A stretch of DNA of 64,000 bases from Sediminicola sp963974715 (GTDB lineage Bacteria; Bacteroidota; Bacteroidia; Flavobacteriales; Flavobacteriaceae). Positions 27,801-37,200 of this stretch are shown here, in pieces. The position numbers were made by a program, and so were the translations under genes. Location: the NCBI GenBank assembly GCA_963974715.1, contig CAXBDK010000018.1:18482-82481 (forward strand), read 5' to 3'. Position 1 is the first letter of the stretch. The number at the start of each line of letters is the position of its first letter. The notes below the pieces were generated by a model. It saw only the letters and a program-made list of their open reading frames with translations, searched no databases and had not been told where the DNA came from.

Positions 27801-28135
27801 ACGGAAATCAGCACAGTGGAAGTATCCCCGTCCCTATTAACATCATCATTGATCCCCGTGGCCACAATGGCCTGTGATATGTTCCAATCGGTGGGAGTAA
27901 ATGTCAGGGTATTGGTCGAAACAATGACATTGTCGACATTGCTGCTGACCACATCCATGACCACATCGGAGGAAGGGGCGGAATCCAATACCACATAGAT
28001 ATTGATGGTGCCTCCGTTCTCACTTATATTGGCCGTTTCAGGGGTAACCGAAAAACCGGTCCCCTGTGCATTTACACCAAAGAAATTAAGTTGTAGGCAT
28101 ATAACAACTAATGTAAAGATGTATTTGAATCTCAT
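24893..28135 (-). CDS. T9SS type-B sorting-domain adhesin 1 (Calx-beta-like/LamG-like/FN3 head, TSP3 stalk)
   Basis: Secreted surface protein of 1080 residues. The start at 28135 is chosen because it begins a signal peptide (MRFKYIFTLVVICLQ...GVNAQ). Domains in order: a Calx-beta-like repeat (about 30-130), a LamG/concanavalin-like region (about 145-350), an FN3-like region (about 360-450), a second Calx-beta-like repeat (about 455-565), then a long thrombospondin-type-3 stalk with D-x-D-G-D-G calcium loops (about 570-980), and a type-B T9SS sorting domain (about 990-1080; RAFTPDGDGINDTW, then DWDGRYKD and a final LYIKSK). It is exported by T9SS and attached to or released from the surface. 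No PorP gene follows it. Its last 270 codons are nearly identical to adhesin 3. Confidence 0.92.
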   Translation of the reverse strand: MRFKYIFTLVVICLQLNFFGVNAQGTGFSVTPETANISENGGTINIYVVLDSAPSSDVVMDVVSSNVDNVIVSTNTLTFTPTDWNISQAIVATGINDDVNRDGDTSTVLISVNALLSDPLYGALADRSVVITCLDDETSIKNFIDFNDTDQLTDLFNPDSSPVFTNIADQGINNTGSINVPLGTSDIWTYKKGFSVSSEESAVYTFSAFFKILGQNGRGGLGFTNNPVNEPDITFGAPLTGLGMTFHGGGGEFVNNRATTYVDWPPGLVVGWYKMIFKITSNAGSDNFDVEFWIYNASADGTIGSLYSNQTGSFTNSTMASSDVIYVYFSAAGTRMEKIDDYEFEIEGATSIVEEGHPVVLGYEVTDKTTNSITAGGNVTSDGGTLVNEKGIVYATGPNPTTGSNKIALGDGLGLFSTAINDLEPNTTYFVRAYAINGTGTSYGAEKIVTTLGTPSIKTSKTSIEVDENGGSDTFLVSLGGQPASNVAINIVSNNTSEVTVSPSLLSFGPGTWDIPQLVTVTAVDDNDLTDDSTELTLSVDAVSSDDAYDGVLDSKVEVVLVNDDFDTDNDGVNDAVDQCAATPTGHTVDVNGCSDSQKDSDGDGVNDAVDQCPNTPSGETVDADGCSESQKDADGDGVRNALDQCADTVTGESVDANGCSDTQKDSDGDGTNDAEDAFPNDANEDTDSDGDGTGDNADAFPNDANEDTDSDGDGTGDNADAFPNDPNEDTDSDGDGAGDNADAFPNDPNEDTDSDGDGTGDNADAFPNDPNEDTDSDGDGAGDNADAFPNDANEDTDSDGDGTGDNTDAFPNDPTLSADSDGDGIPDGEDAFPNDPDEHLDTDGDGVGDNSDPDMDGDGIPNGEDEFPLEAGTDMDGDGVDDAADQCPGTPAGETVDAVGCSDTQTDTDGDGTNDANDAFPNDANEDTDSDGDGTGDNADAFPNDPTVSADSDGDGIPDGIDNCPLAHNPGQEDRDGDGLGDVCDTVVLDVARAFTPDGDGINDTWTIHNIGNYPNSLVRVFNSWGKEVFSARNYQNDWDGRYKDLSNKLPDAGSYYFQIDLEGDGKVDSDGWLYIKSK
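24939..25711 (-). repeat. 773-bp direct repeat (copy 1; copy 2 at 33829-34601)
   Basis: By line-by-line comparison this block matches 33829-34601 at offset 8890 without a difference I could find. It is bounded by mismatches at 24938 and 25712. It covers the sorting domain and the distal part of the TSP3 stalk of adhesins 1 and 3. Indicates recent duplication or gene conversion. Confidence 0.85.
25695..26112 (-). repeat. Tandem 66-bp TSP3 repeats in adhesin 1
   Basis: The motif TCGTTCGG recurs at 25695, 25761, 25827, 25893, 25959, 26025 and 26091, exactly 66 bases apart. Each unit encodes 22 residues of the form FPNDxNEDTDSDGDGxGDN, a calcium-binding TSP3 loop. Units differ at a few synonymous and A/P or T/A positions, so repeat number may change by slippage. 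Confidence 0.92.
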
Positions 28136-28457
28136 AAAAAAGGTTTGGTAAAGTAAGGTTACGGTAATTAAATTATAGGGCCTCAGAAATGTTGCATAAG
28201 CCAGAAATACTGTTGCAACCAACATTTATGAAGTGGATTCCCATTTAAGACCAGGCCAATTCAGCGGTTGTCAGGTTTTGGGGCGTCCGATTACCATCCG
28301 ATATTTTTTACATTGTTACATTTCATTAGCATTGGCAAATGATATTGGTCTCCTACCCCTGTAAGTATAAACGGAAGGGATTGACCGTGGCCGTTCCCCT
28401 TCCGTATCTACCCAAATGGGATTTTGTATGCTCCGAGCCCATCGAGCCGATATGATC
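28136..28457. other. Intergenic region upstream of adhesin 1
   Basis: About 320 bases between the PorP stop and the adhesin 1 start. It is not similar to the equivalent gap at 32554-32863, so the duplication did not include it. It presumably holds a promoter; no gene seen. Confidence 0.4.
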
Positions 28458-29345
28458 TTAAAAAAGGAACCGCAGCAGGAATTCGTTGGTGTTCCTGGCG
28501 CTGGCCAGTTCGCTGCGGGTGCTCACCTCGTAGGCGTAGCCGATCATCAGCCGCTTCTTGATCTTCAGGTTCACCAGCCCCGCAAAGGCGGCATCGGTCC
28601 GGTAGCTCCCCCCGATCTCGAAGTCGCCCCCGAAGGACAGCATGGTGTTCAGGTCCGCCGAGAACGGGGCGCCCTCCACGTACCTCGCCATGGCAGAGGG
28701 GCGCAGCAGCAGGTCGCTGCCCGCGTCCAGCACGAAGTCGTACCCCGCAGTGGCGTACAGGTGCGGCCGTGCCGTGGCCGCCGTCACGATCCCGTTGTCG
28801 TTGTCCGCACGTTCGGTGGACAGGATCCTGGGCACCGACACCGCAGCGTACCAGTCCATGCCCTTCAACAGCACCCCCGCCCCAACGTTCGGGTTGAAGT
28901 TGGAGATGCTCGCTATGTTCGGGTCAGACATCACGTTGTAGGTCTCCAGGCCGCCGGTGTTCACGCTGTAGAAGTTGCCCCCCGCCTTCAGCCCCAGGTA
29001 CAGGTCCGTCATCTCCGACAGCTGCAGCCGGTACGAGAAGTCGACCCCCGTAAAGGTCTGGCTCTCCACGAAGGTGTTGCTGTTGTACACCGAGATGCCC
29101 AGCCCCACGTTGGCACCCAGGGAGGTCCCGAAGGACACCGCCTCCGCACTGGGGGCGTCCTTGATGCCCGTCCACTGCTGGCGGAAGGTCGTCGTTACCA
29201 CCGTCTCCCCGTCCACCCCCACATAGGCCGGGTTGTACACGTTCATATGGTACATGTAGTGGGTGATCACCCCTTCCTGTTGGGAATGGGCCGATGCGCA
29301 AAGTAACAAAAGGAAAGCTGCTATGATCTTGTGTGTAAATTTCAT
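28458..29345 (-). CDS. PorP/SprF-family T9SS outer-membrane protein (copy A)
   Basis: Outer-membrane beta-barrel of 295 residues that in other Flavobacteriia works with type-B sorting-domain proteins (as SprF does for SprB), anchoring or exporting them. Signal peptide MKFTHKIIAAFLLLLCASAHS. The family start HYMYHMNVYNPAYVG and FRQQWTGIKDAPSAE are clear, and strands continue to the terminal FLLRFLF. It begins 31 bases after the adhesin 2 stop, so it is in that operon. The gene is strikingly GC-rich (about 60 % in lines I counted) with C/G third positions, unlike its neighbours, and is identical to copy B at 32864. Confidence 0.95.
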   Translation of the reverse strand: MKFTHKIIAAFLLLLCASAHSQQEGVITHYMYHMNVYNPAYVGVDGETVVTTTFRQQWTGIKDAPSAEAVSFGTSLGANVGLGISVYNSNTFVESQTFTGVDFSYRLQLSEMTDLYLGLKAGGNFYSVNTGGLETYNVMSDPNIASISNFNPNVGAGVLLKGMDWYAAVSVPRILSTERADNDNGIVTAATARPHLYATAGYDFVLDAGSDLLLRPSAMARYVEGAPFSADLNTMLSFGGDFEIGGSYRTDAAFAGLVNLKIKKRLMIGYAYEVSTRSELASARNTNEFLLRFLF

Positions 29346-29841
29346 CTTGGATATTTTGTTTGGTTATGGTTCTCGGTTATTTGGATGTGATATAGAGCCA
29401 GCCGTCGCTGTCCACCTTCCCGTCGCCCTCAAGGTCGATCTGGAAGTAGTAGGATCCCGCATCCGGCAGCTTATTGGACAAGTCTTTATATCTTCCGTCC
29501 CAATCGTTCTGGTAGTTCCTGGCCGAAAAGACCTCTTTGCCCCAGCTGTTGAACACCCTGACCAGCGAGTTGGGGTAGTTCCCTATGTTGTGGATGGTCC
29601 AGGTATCGTTGATCCCGTCGCCGTCCGGCGTAAAGGCCCGTGCCACGTCCAGTACCACCGTATCGCACACATCGCCAAGGCCGTCCCCGTCCCTGTCCTC
29701 CTGTCCGGGGTTGTGGGCAAGGGGGCAGTTGTCGATGCCATCGGGGATCCCATCGCCGTCGCTGTCCGCACTTACGGTAGGGTCGTTCGGGAAGGCATCG
29801 GCATTGTCGCCCGTGCCATCGCCATCGGAATCGGTGTCCTC
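28473..29841 (-). repeat. 1369-bp direct repeat (copy A; copy B at 32879-34247)
   Basis: At offset 4406 this block matches 32879-34247 with no difference that I could find; reading frames on both strands are also the same. It is bounded by mismatches at 28472/32878 and 29842/34248. It contains nearly all of PorP, the 31-base spacer, the adhesin sorting domain and the last TSP3 loops. Synonymous positions have not diverged, so the event is very recent or kept by conversion. Confidence 0.9.
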
Positions 29842-32553
29842 ATTGGCATCGTTCGGGAAGGCATCGGCATTGTCGCCCGTGCCATCGCCGTCACTATCGG
29901 TGTCCTCGCTTGCATCGTTCGGGAAGGCATCATAGGCATCATTGGTCCCATCACCATCCGTATCTGTTTGGGCATCGGAACAACCGACCGCATCTACCGT
30001 TTCCCCTGATGGAGTATTGGGACATTGATCAAGGTCATCGGTGACGCCATCACCATCCGCATCCTTCTGGGAATCCGAACATCCATTAGTATCCACTATC
30101 TCCCCAGTTGGGGTCTCTGAACACTGGTCCGAAATATTCGTTACCCCATCCCCATCGGCATCCTTCTGGGAAGCGGAACATCCATTGGCATCTACGATAG
30201 CGCCCAGAGGAGATGATGGACACTGATCCAGCGCATCGTTTACCCCGTCACCATCGGTATCCTTTTGGGTATCCGAACAGCCATTAAGATCAACGGCCTC
30301 CCCAGTTGGCGTATCGGAACATTGGTCTACGTCGTCGTTCACCCCGTCCACATCCGCATCCTTCTGGGAATCGGAACATCCATTGGCGTCCACCGCTTCG
30401 CCCGCAGGGGTAGCTGGACAAAGATCCAGTTCATCCTTTACCCGATCGTTATCCGCATCAGGGCTTGGTGTACTTCTTTCATAACTAAAATCTCCGGTTC
30501 CATTGGACCATGATAGAATTTTCACGTCAAAATAGATATCATCCTCTGTAAGATGAACCACAAAATCGCTTCCTACCCTGCATGGTGGACAATATTGCAT
30601 GGCCTCGGCCCAAGAGGAGAAAACAAGCGATCCAAAATCCGCAGTGGTCCCCATGGCCCATTGGGTGCCCTGTGGGGAGGAGTATAGCATTGTATCAAAG
30701 GATGGTTCCTTCGTTATATTGAACAACCCCTGATTGTTTTTACGGGTGATGGTAACGTTATCCGTCAAGTAATCCTGATTTTCGGTCAAGGTCCAATCTG
30801 CCCCATCGGGCTTTTCAAAAACGATCGAGGGCCCATCCCATATAAATGGCAAAACTGGAACTCCGGATATAACCGTGCTGGGAGCACTTTCATTGTCCGC
30901 AAGATCATAGGCGGTCACATGGTAAAAATAGGTCTTGCCCACCTCAAGGCCCGTATGAAGGTAATCGGTGGTCTCACTTGAAGTTATAGAGGACAACAGC
31001 ACCAGATCCGTAGCTTGTTCCCCGTAATAAATATTGTATCCCCTGGTATCGTCCACATTTTCATTCCATTCGATGTAAAGACCATAGGCCCTGGCCTTTA
31101 CTTCCAATCCTGTAGGGACATCGGGAGATGTGAGATCGGTACATCCGTTGGGTTCCACCACATCCCCTGAAGGGGTATCCGAACATTCGTCCAGATAATC
31201 GGGAACGCCGTCCCCATCGCTATCCAAAAAATTCAACAATAAAGAATTGTTGTCCTGAACCGCTGCCGCCGCATTTCCTGCGGCATCATATACCGCATCC
31301 GTCGCAAGTGTGATCGTAAGCAGCTCGTTTCCATGGACGGCTCCCAGCAAATCCAATCCCAAAACATAATCGTTGCCCGACACCGAGATACTGGTCGGAG
31401 CGGAAGACCCCAAGGTGGCATTCCCGCCGGCAAGCGAAAAAATAAAGTCGCTTGCCTCCAGATTCCCCGTACCATCATCGGCACCAAAAACGGCCCTGTC
31501 CATAGAAACGGTGATGGTCGCAGTGGCAGCATCATGGGATATGCCACCAAAAAAATTATCCAACGTATTTTGCGTCACTGCAATGGGACTTCCTGTCCAG
31601 TTGGTGCCGTTATCCTCAAAAATATTATCGGAAATAGTGGTCTTGCTAAAATAAGAAGCGCTAGGACCCGGATTGATGACCGTTCCCGTATTGCCGATAA
31701 AGGTATTCCCTTCAAAAAGGGTATTGTTGGTTCCCAAGGTGCCCTCGCCAAAGGAGGGGTTATCCCCTATCCAACTGGAAAAAGAAAACAATTGGTAACC
31801 TGTGTTGCCGGTAAAGGTGGAATTAAGGACCTGATATCGGTTCACTCCCCTAAAAAATGCTATCTGGTTGGTGTTATCCTCAAAGACGCAATTGTCCACT
31901 TTGACATATCTTTCGGTATAAAAAATAATGCCGGTATTGGCGCTAAAGGTGGATCCCGTAACCGTTATCCGGTTGGAATAATCCGTCTCCACATCTGAAG
32001 TGATATTTGGGGTCGATCCATGATCGCTACCAATAAGATAGCCCCCATTCCCTGTAAATGTGGAATTGCTAATATTGATAACGGATCCCCCTTCCCTACT
32101 GTAAATGGCAAATGCATTGGTATTCCCCTCAAGTTTAATGTTATCGGCATTAATAGTGGCCCTCGTCGCGTACAGTACCGTGCCGGAGCCCCATGCGGAA
32201 GCATTTTTGGTAAAGGTCACGCCCGAGATGTTGAACGTAACACCGTTGGAAGGTATGAACATGGTAAATTGGTTCTCCCCGGAAATGGTAAAATTTTCCA
32301 CCCCTGGACCGCTAAGGGTAAGATCGGCGGTAACGGCCGGCAGATTGGCCGTGAGCAGCAGCTCTCCCGTAAAACCGGTATCGAATACAATTTCGTTGAT
32401 GGTCGGATCTGTATTGGCCGTAAGTATGGCCCATCGTAAGGTTCCTTCGCTCCCATCATCGGCGGCAGAGGTTACGGTAACCGTTCCCTGCGAATAGAGT
32501 GCGGGCAAGCAAAACAAAAATAGGAAAAGATTTAAAATTCCCGTTTTTTTCAT
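29377..32553 (-). CDS. T9SS type-B sorting-domain adhesin 2 (beta-helix/FN3 head, TSP3 stalk)
   Basis: Secreted protein of 1058 residues with signal peptide MKKTGILNLFLFLFCLPALYS. Residues about 25-330 look like a parallel beta-helix: short repeated turns such as ISNSTFTGNGGYLIG, VTGSTFSANTG and VLNSTFTGNTG, as in pectin-lyase-like or CSLREA-type proteins. Next come a Big/adhesin-like region (330-440), an FN3 domain (about 475-570, PTGLEVKARAYGLYIEWNEN), an unassigned domain (about 580-690, with a paired Cys PPCR), a TSP3 stalk (about 700-965) and the T9SS type-B sorting domain. PorP copy A follows 31 bases downstream. A role in surface binding is inferred. Confidence 0.92.
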   Translation of the reverse strand: MKKTGILNLFLFLFCLPALYSQGTVTVTSAADDGSEGTLRWAILTANTDPTINEIVFDTGFTGELLLTANLPAVTADLTLSGPGVENFTISGENQFTMFIPSNGVTFNISGVTFTKNASAWGSGTVLYATRATINADNIKLEGNTNAFAIYSREGGSVINISNSTFTGNGGYLIGSDHGSTPNITSDVETDYSNRITVTGSTFSANTGIIFYTERYVKVDNCVFEDNTNQIAFFRGVNRYQVLNSTFTGNTGYQLFSFSSWIGDNPSFGEGTLGTNNTLFEGNTFIGNTGTVINPGPSASYFSKTTISDNIFEDNGTNWTGSPIAVTQNTLDNFFGGISHDAATATITVSMDRAVFGADDGTGNLEASDFIFSLAGGNATLGSSAPTSISVSGNDYVLGLDLLGAVHGNELLTITLATDAVYDAAGNAAAAVQDNNSLLLNFLDSDGDGVPDYLDECSDTPSGDVVEPNGCTDLTSPDVPTGLEVKARAYGLYIEWNENVDDTRGYNIYYGEQATDLVLLSSITSSETTDYLHTGLEVGKTYFYHVTAYDLADNESAPSTVISGVPVLPFIWDGPSIVFEKPDGADWTLTENQDYLTDNVTITRKNNQGLFNITKEPSFDTMLYSSPQGTQWAMGTTADFGSLVFSSWAEAMQYCPPCRVGSDFVVHLTEDDIYFDVKILSWSNGTGDFSYERSTPSPDADNDRVKDELDLCPATPAGEAVDANGCSDSQKDADVDGVNDDVDQCSDTPTGEAVDLNGCSDTQKDTDGDGVNDALDQCPSSPLGAIVDANGCSASQKDADGDGVTNISDQCSETPTGEIVDTNGCSDSQKDADGDGVTDDLDQCPNTPSGETVDAVGCSDAQTDTDGDGTNDAYDAFPNDASEDTDSDGDGTGDNADAFPNDANEDTDSDGDGTGDNADAFPNDPTVSADSDGDGIPDGIDNCPLAHNPGQEDRDGDGLGDVCDTVVLDVARAFTPDGDGINDTWTIHNIGNYPNSLVRVFNSWGKEVFSARNYQNDWDGRYKDLSNKLPDAGSYYFQIDLEGDGKVDSDGWLYITSK

Positions 32554-32863
32554 AATAGTTTAGTTTTATGGTTGGTAAAATTGGTCAAACTCCTTTTTTG
32601 AGCATTACCTCAAGTGGAAAATGTGTGGTTTAATTCCTTCAAATGTACTGTAGGACCACGCTAAAAGATTCTATAAAATTCCTTTAAGTTGCATACTGAA
32701 CAAAACATGTGGCGAACGGGCATTAAATGATTGTGGTCCTAATGAAAACCCCACTTTTACTGCCTCAAAGAATCCCTTTATCGGTGAAGGGATTTCAAAA
32801 AAAGGGCATAATAACCTTATTTTCCTCCTTGGGCATACGCAAGTACTCCATTATATGGTACGA
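32554..32863. other. Intergenic region upstream of adhesin 2
   Basis: About 310 bases between PorP copy B and the adhesin 2 start, AT-rich near 32560-32700, presumably promoter DNA. No gene; not similar to 28136-28457. Confidence 0.4.
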
Positions 32864-33751
32864 TCAGAAAAGGAACCTCAGCAGGAATTCGTTGGTGTTC
32901 CTGGCGCTGGCCAGTTCGCTGCGGGTGCTCACCTCGTAGGCGTAGCCGATCATCAGCCGCTTCTTGATCTTCAGGTTCACCAGCCCCGCAAAGGCGGCAT
33001 CGGTCCGGTAGCTCCCCCCGATCTCGAAGTCGCCCCCGAAGGACAGCATGGTGTTCAGGTCCGCCGAGAACGGGGCGCCCTCCACGTACCTCGCCATGGC
33101 AGAGGGGCGCAGCAGCAGGTCGCTGCCCGCGTCCAGCACGAAGTCGTACCCCGCAGTGGCGTACAGGTGCGGCCGTGCCGTGGCCGCCGTCACGATCCCG
33201 TTGTCGTTGTCCGCACGTTCGGTGGACAGGATCCTGGGCACCGACACCGCAGCGTACCAGTCCATGCCCTTCAACAGCACCCCCGCCCCAACGTTCGGGT
33301 TGAAGTTGGAGATGCTCGCTATGTTCGGGTCAGACATCACGTTGTAGGTCTCCAGGCCGCCGGTGTTCACGCTGTAGAAGTTGCCCCCCGCCTTCAGCCC
33401 CAGGTACAGGTCCGTCATCTCCGACAGCTGCAGCCGGTACGAGAAGTCGACCCCCGTAAAGGTCTGGCTCTCCACGAAGGTGTTGCTGTTGTACACCGAG
33501 ATGCCCAGCCCCACGTTGGCACCCAGGGAGGTCCCGAAGGACACCGCCTCCGCACTGGGGGCGTCCTTGATGCCCGTCCACTGCTGGCGGAAGGTCGTCG
33601 TTACCACCGTCTCCCCGTCCACCCCCACATAGGCCGGGTTGTACACGTTCATATGGTACATGTAGTGGGTGATCACCCCTTCCTGTTGGGAATGGGCCGA
33701 TGCGCAAAGTAACAAAAGGAAAGCTGCTATGATCTTGTGTGTAAATTTCAT
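32864..33751 (-). CDS. PorP/SprF-family T9SS outer-membrane protein (copy B)
   Basis: Residue-for-residue identical to the copy at 28458-29345 (295 residues, same signal peptide and barrel motifs). It starts 31 bases after the adhesin 3 stop and forms an operon with it. Same unusual GC-rich composition. Two identical genes 4.4 kb apart in direct orientation should recombine readily and delete or amplify the adhesin 2 unit. Confidence 0.95.
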   Translation of the reverse strand: MKFTHKIIAAFLLLLCASAHSQQEGVITHYMYHMNVYNPAYVGVDGETVVTTTFRQQWTGIKDAPSAEAVSFGTSLGANVGLGISVYNSNTFVESQTFTGVDFSYRLQLSEMTDLYLGLKAGGNFYSVNTGGLETYNVMSDPNIASISNFNPNVGAGVLLKGMDWYAAVSVPRILSTERADNDNGIVTAATARPHLYATAGYDFVLDAGSDLLLRPSAMARYVEGAPFSADLNTMLSFGGDFEIGGSYRTDAAFAGLVNLKIKKRLMIGYAYEVSTRSELASARNTNEFLLRFLF

Positions 33752-34247
33752 CTTGGATATTTTGTTTGGTTATGGTTCTCGGTTATTTGGATGTGATATA
33801 GAGCCAGCCGTCGCTGTCCACCTTCCCGTCGCCCTCAAGGTCGATCTGGAAGTAGTAGGATCCCGCATCCGGCAGCTTATTGGACAAGTCTTTATATCTT
33901 CCGTCCCAATCGTTCTGGTAGTTCCTGGCCGAAAAGACCTCTTTGCCCCAGCTGTTGAACACCCTGACCAGCGAGTTGGGGTAGTTCCCTATGTTGTGGA
34001 TGGTCCAGGTATCGTTGATCCCGTCGCCGTCCGGCGTAAAGGCCCGTGCCACGTCCAGTACCACCGTATCGCACACATCGCCAAGGCCGTCCCCGTCCCT
34101 GTCCTCCTGTCCGGGGTTGTGGGCAAGGGGGCAGTTGTCGATGCCATCGGGGATCCCATCGCCGTCGCTGTCCGCACTTACGGTAGGGTCGTTCGGGAAG
34201 GCATCGGCATTGTCGCCCGTGCCATCGCCATCGGAATCGGTGTCCTC
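32879..34247 (-). repeat. 1369-bp direct repeat (copy B; copy A at 28473-29841)
   Basis: Partner of the block at 28473-29841, offset 4406. It covers PorP copy B and the sorting domain plus last stalk loops of adhesin 3. Confidence 0.9.
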
Positions 34248-37200
34248 GTTGGCATCGTTCGGGAAGGCATCATTGGCATCATTGGTCCCATCACCATCCG
34301 TATCTGTTTGGGTATCGGAACAACCGACCGCATCTACCGTTTCCCCTGCAGGGGTCCCGGGGCATTGGTCCGCAGCATCGTCCACCCCATCGCCGTCCAT
34401 ATCGGTACCGGCCTCGAGCGGAAATTCGTCCTCCCCGTTGGGGATACCGTCCCCGTCCATATCGGGATCTGAATTATCGCCAACGCCGTCACCATCGGTA
34501 TCCAAATGTTCATCTGGATCGTTGGGAAAGGCATCCTCCCCATCGGGGATCCCATCACCGTCGCTGTCCGCACTTAAGGTGGGGTCGTTCGGGAAGGCAT
34601 CGGAATTATCGCCCGTGCCATCGCCATCGGAATCGGTATCCTCATTGGGATCGTTCGGAAAAGCATCCGCATTATCGCCCGTGCCATCGCCGTCGGAATC
34701 GGTATCCTCGTTGGGATCGTTCGGGAAGGCATCGGCGTTGTCGCCTGTGCCGTCACCGTCGGAATCGGTATCCTCGTTGGGATCGTTCGGAAAAGCATCC
34801 GCATTATCGCCCGTGCCATCGCCGTCGGAATCGGTATCCTCGTTGGGATCGTTCGGGAAAGCATCTTCCCCATTAGGGGTACCATCACCATCCACGTCCC
34901 CATCGCCATTGTCGCCTGTGCCATCGCCGTCCGAATCGGTATCCTCGTTGGGATCGTTCGGGAAGGCATCTTCCCCGTTCAGGGTGCCATCGCCATCTAT
35001 ATCCTCATCACAAATGTCTCCCGATCCATCATTGTCCAAATCGGCCTGATCGGTATTCGATGCTGTGGGACAATTGTCAACGGCATCGTTAATAGTGTCC
35101 CCGTCGGTATCCTTTTCAATTTCGGAACAGCCGTTGCCATCCACCGTCTCACCAGAAGGCGTATTGGGACATAGGTCTTCCAAATCAAGAACTCCATCAC
35201 CATCATCATCGGGATAATCCAAAATGGCCACTTCCATGATCGTTTCCACCGTATTTCCAGCTGAATCAGTAACTGCGACACGAATGCTATGCAACGGCTT
35301 CGATTCGAAATCGAAAATTATATTTGCCCTAAGTTCCGAACCTGAAATCACAAAATTTGCATTATCGTCATCCCCCGTTCCAGAAACTAGCGAGTACATA
35401 AGGGTATCGCCCAGATCGACATCCGAGGCCGTAAATATCCCCACCGGCTGATTCAATGTGTTATTTTCTTCGATTTCATCCGGCGACAATTCGAAATCTG
35501 TTGGAGGTGCATTGAATATAAATCCGTCCAAAGTGGCAGATCCCGCCAAATTCGTTACCGACACATCCCCGGAAGCGGCATCCGCCGAAACTATGGCGGT
35601 TATTTGTGAATTGGAATTGATAGTGAACGAAGCGGCATTGGCATTCCCAATACTTACCGAGGTAACATTCTCAAAATTTGTACCGGTGATGACCACCGAT
35701 TTTCCGGGCCCCGCAATAGTAGGAGCAAATTGCGAAATGGTGGGCAGGTAGGTAATATTTACAGAGCCGACCGTACTGTAAGAAGAACCACAACTACCAT
35801 TGGAAACCAATACCCTGTACAGTGTCAAATTTGTAGTGTTACTATAATTGTAAGTAGGATTCGTATTTACGATATCGATCCATACCAATCCTCCATCGTT
35901 GGAACGTTGCCATTTTGTTATGGTACCCGTATGACCGGTAAGGGTAAGCGTTCCACTATTGGTCCCGGAAAAATGCGTGTTGGAACTTAGCGAACCCCCT
36001 TGCGGTGGGGTACCAGAAACGACGGTGATGGACTTGGAGGCCGAAACCACTGCCGCTCCACAACCGGGAACCTGTACAAACGCCCTATAGTACATGGTCC
36101 CTATATCCGAAATGGTCTCAATCAAAGTGGGACTGGTACTGGCAATATCCGTCCAGTTCGTATTATCAATGGAGCGTTGCCATTTTTGTACGTCTCCCTG
36201 CTGACCGGACAGATATAGCTCAACATCCGACCCGGCACACAGGGAGCTGTTGACTGCAAAAACATTTCCGGAAATTGGATTGTTCACAAAAATAGGGGTA
36301 CTTGAAGTTACCAGACTGCTACATGAAATTGGAGAAAGCACATTTACAACTGCCCTATAATATCTTGTTTCGGTAATATTGTCGACCGTTAGATTTAATG
36401 TAGTATTTGAAATAGGAGTACCAGCGGAGATAAAATTATCGACGGAACTTTCCCATCGTAAAACGGAACCGTCAAAAGCTCCCAGCGTAAGTGTGGTGGA
36501 GTTGGCACCGGAACAAACGGTGACGTTACCTCCCGTAATGGAACTATTTGCCGCCCCTTGGATATAAATGTCCTTGGTAAATTGTGTATCGGACTGGGAA
36601 TAATCGCCCGGCATACCTCCGTATTCAACAATACCATAAATTGTTTGGGTATTGGCAAAATCGTTCCATTGTGCATTGGCAGCATAAATGTGAAGGAACT
36701 GTTCGCCACCGGCATTGTTGGGCTCATTGTTGCCCCAGTTTTGATATACACTTGAAATTTGGTTTCCATTACCATTAAAGGTTGTTAACTGCACCCCTTT
36801 TTCTGGACCGGTGACCCAGTAAAATTTACCTTCGGATGCCGATTGATCGGCGTATAAAGTGTACCCTAGGGCATTGTTGATCTCTTGGTAGTCATCCGAG
36901 CCACCCATCCATGAATTCTGACCTATCAATCTGGACACAAATGTGTTTTCTGCCTGACTAGTAAGTGTCACAAGATATCCCTGAAGCCCGTAATAAGATG
37001 TGGAAGCGGCCGCGTTCCTTGCTGGAATCCAATTGGAAGGATTGGTAGTTATCTTATAAAAGTGACCATTTAGGGGATTGTAGAAGGTTTCTCCCGCAAT
37101 GAAAGAGACCTTTCTAGACTCGGGAGAGCAAACATTTGCAGTCGTAATGGTAACATTTCGCAAAAATGACTGCCATTCCGCAGCCGTTTTTGTGCCTTCA

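Noticed and set aside
28416..29306. Plus-strand frame of 296 codons opposite PorP, repeated at 32855
   Set aside because: A shadow caused by the high GC of PorP; His/Arg/Val-rich translation with no family features.
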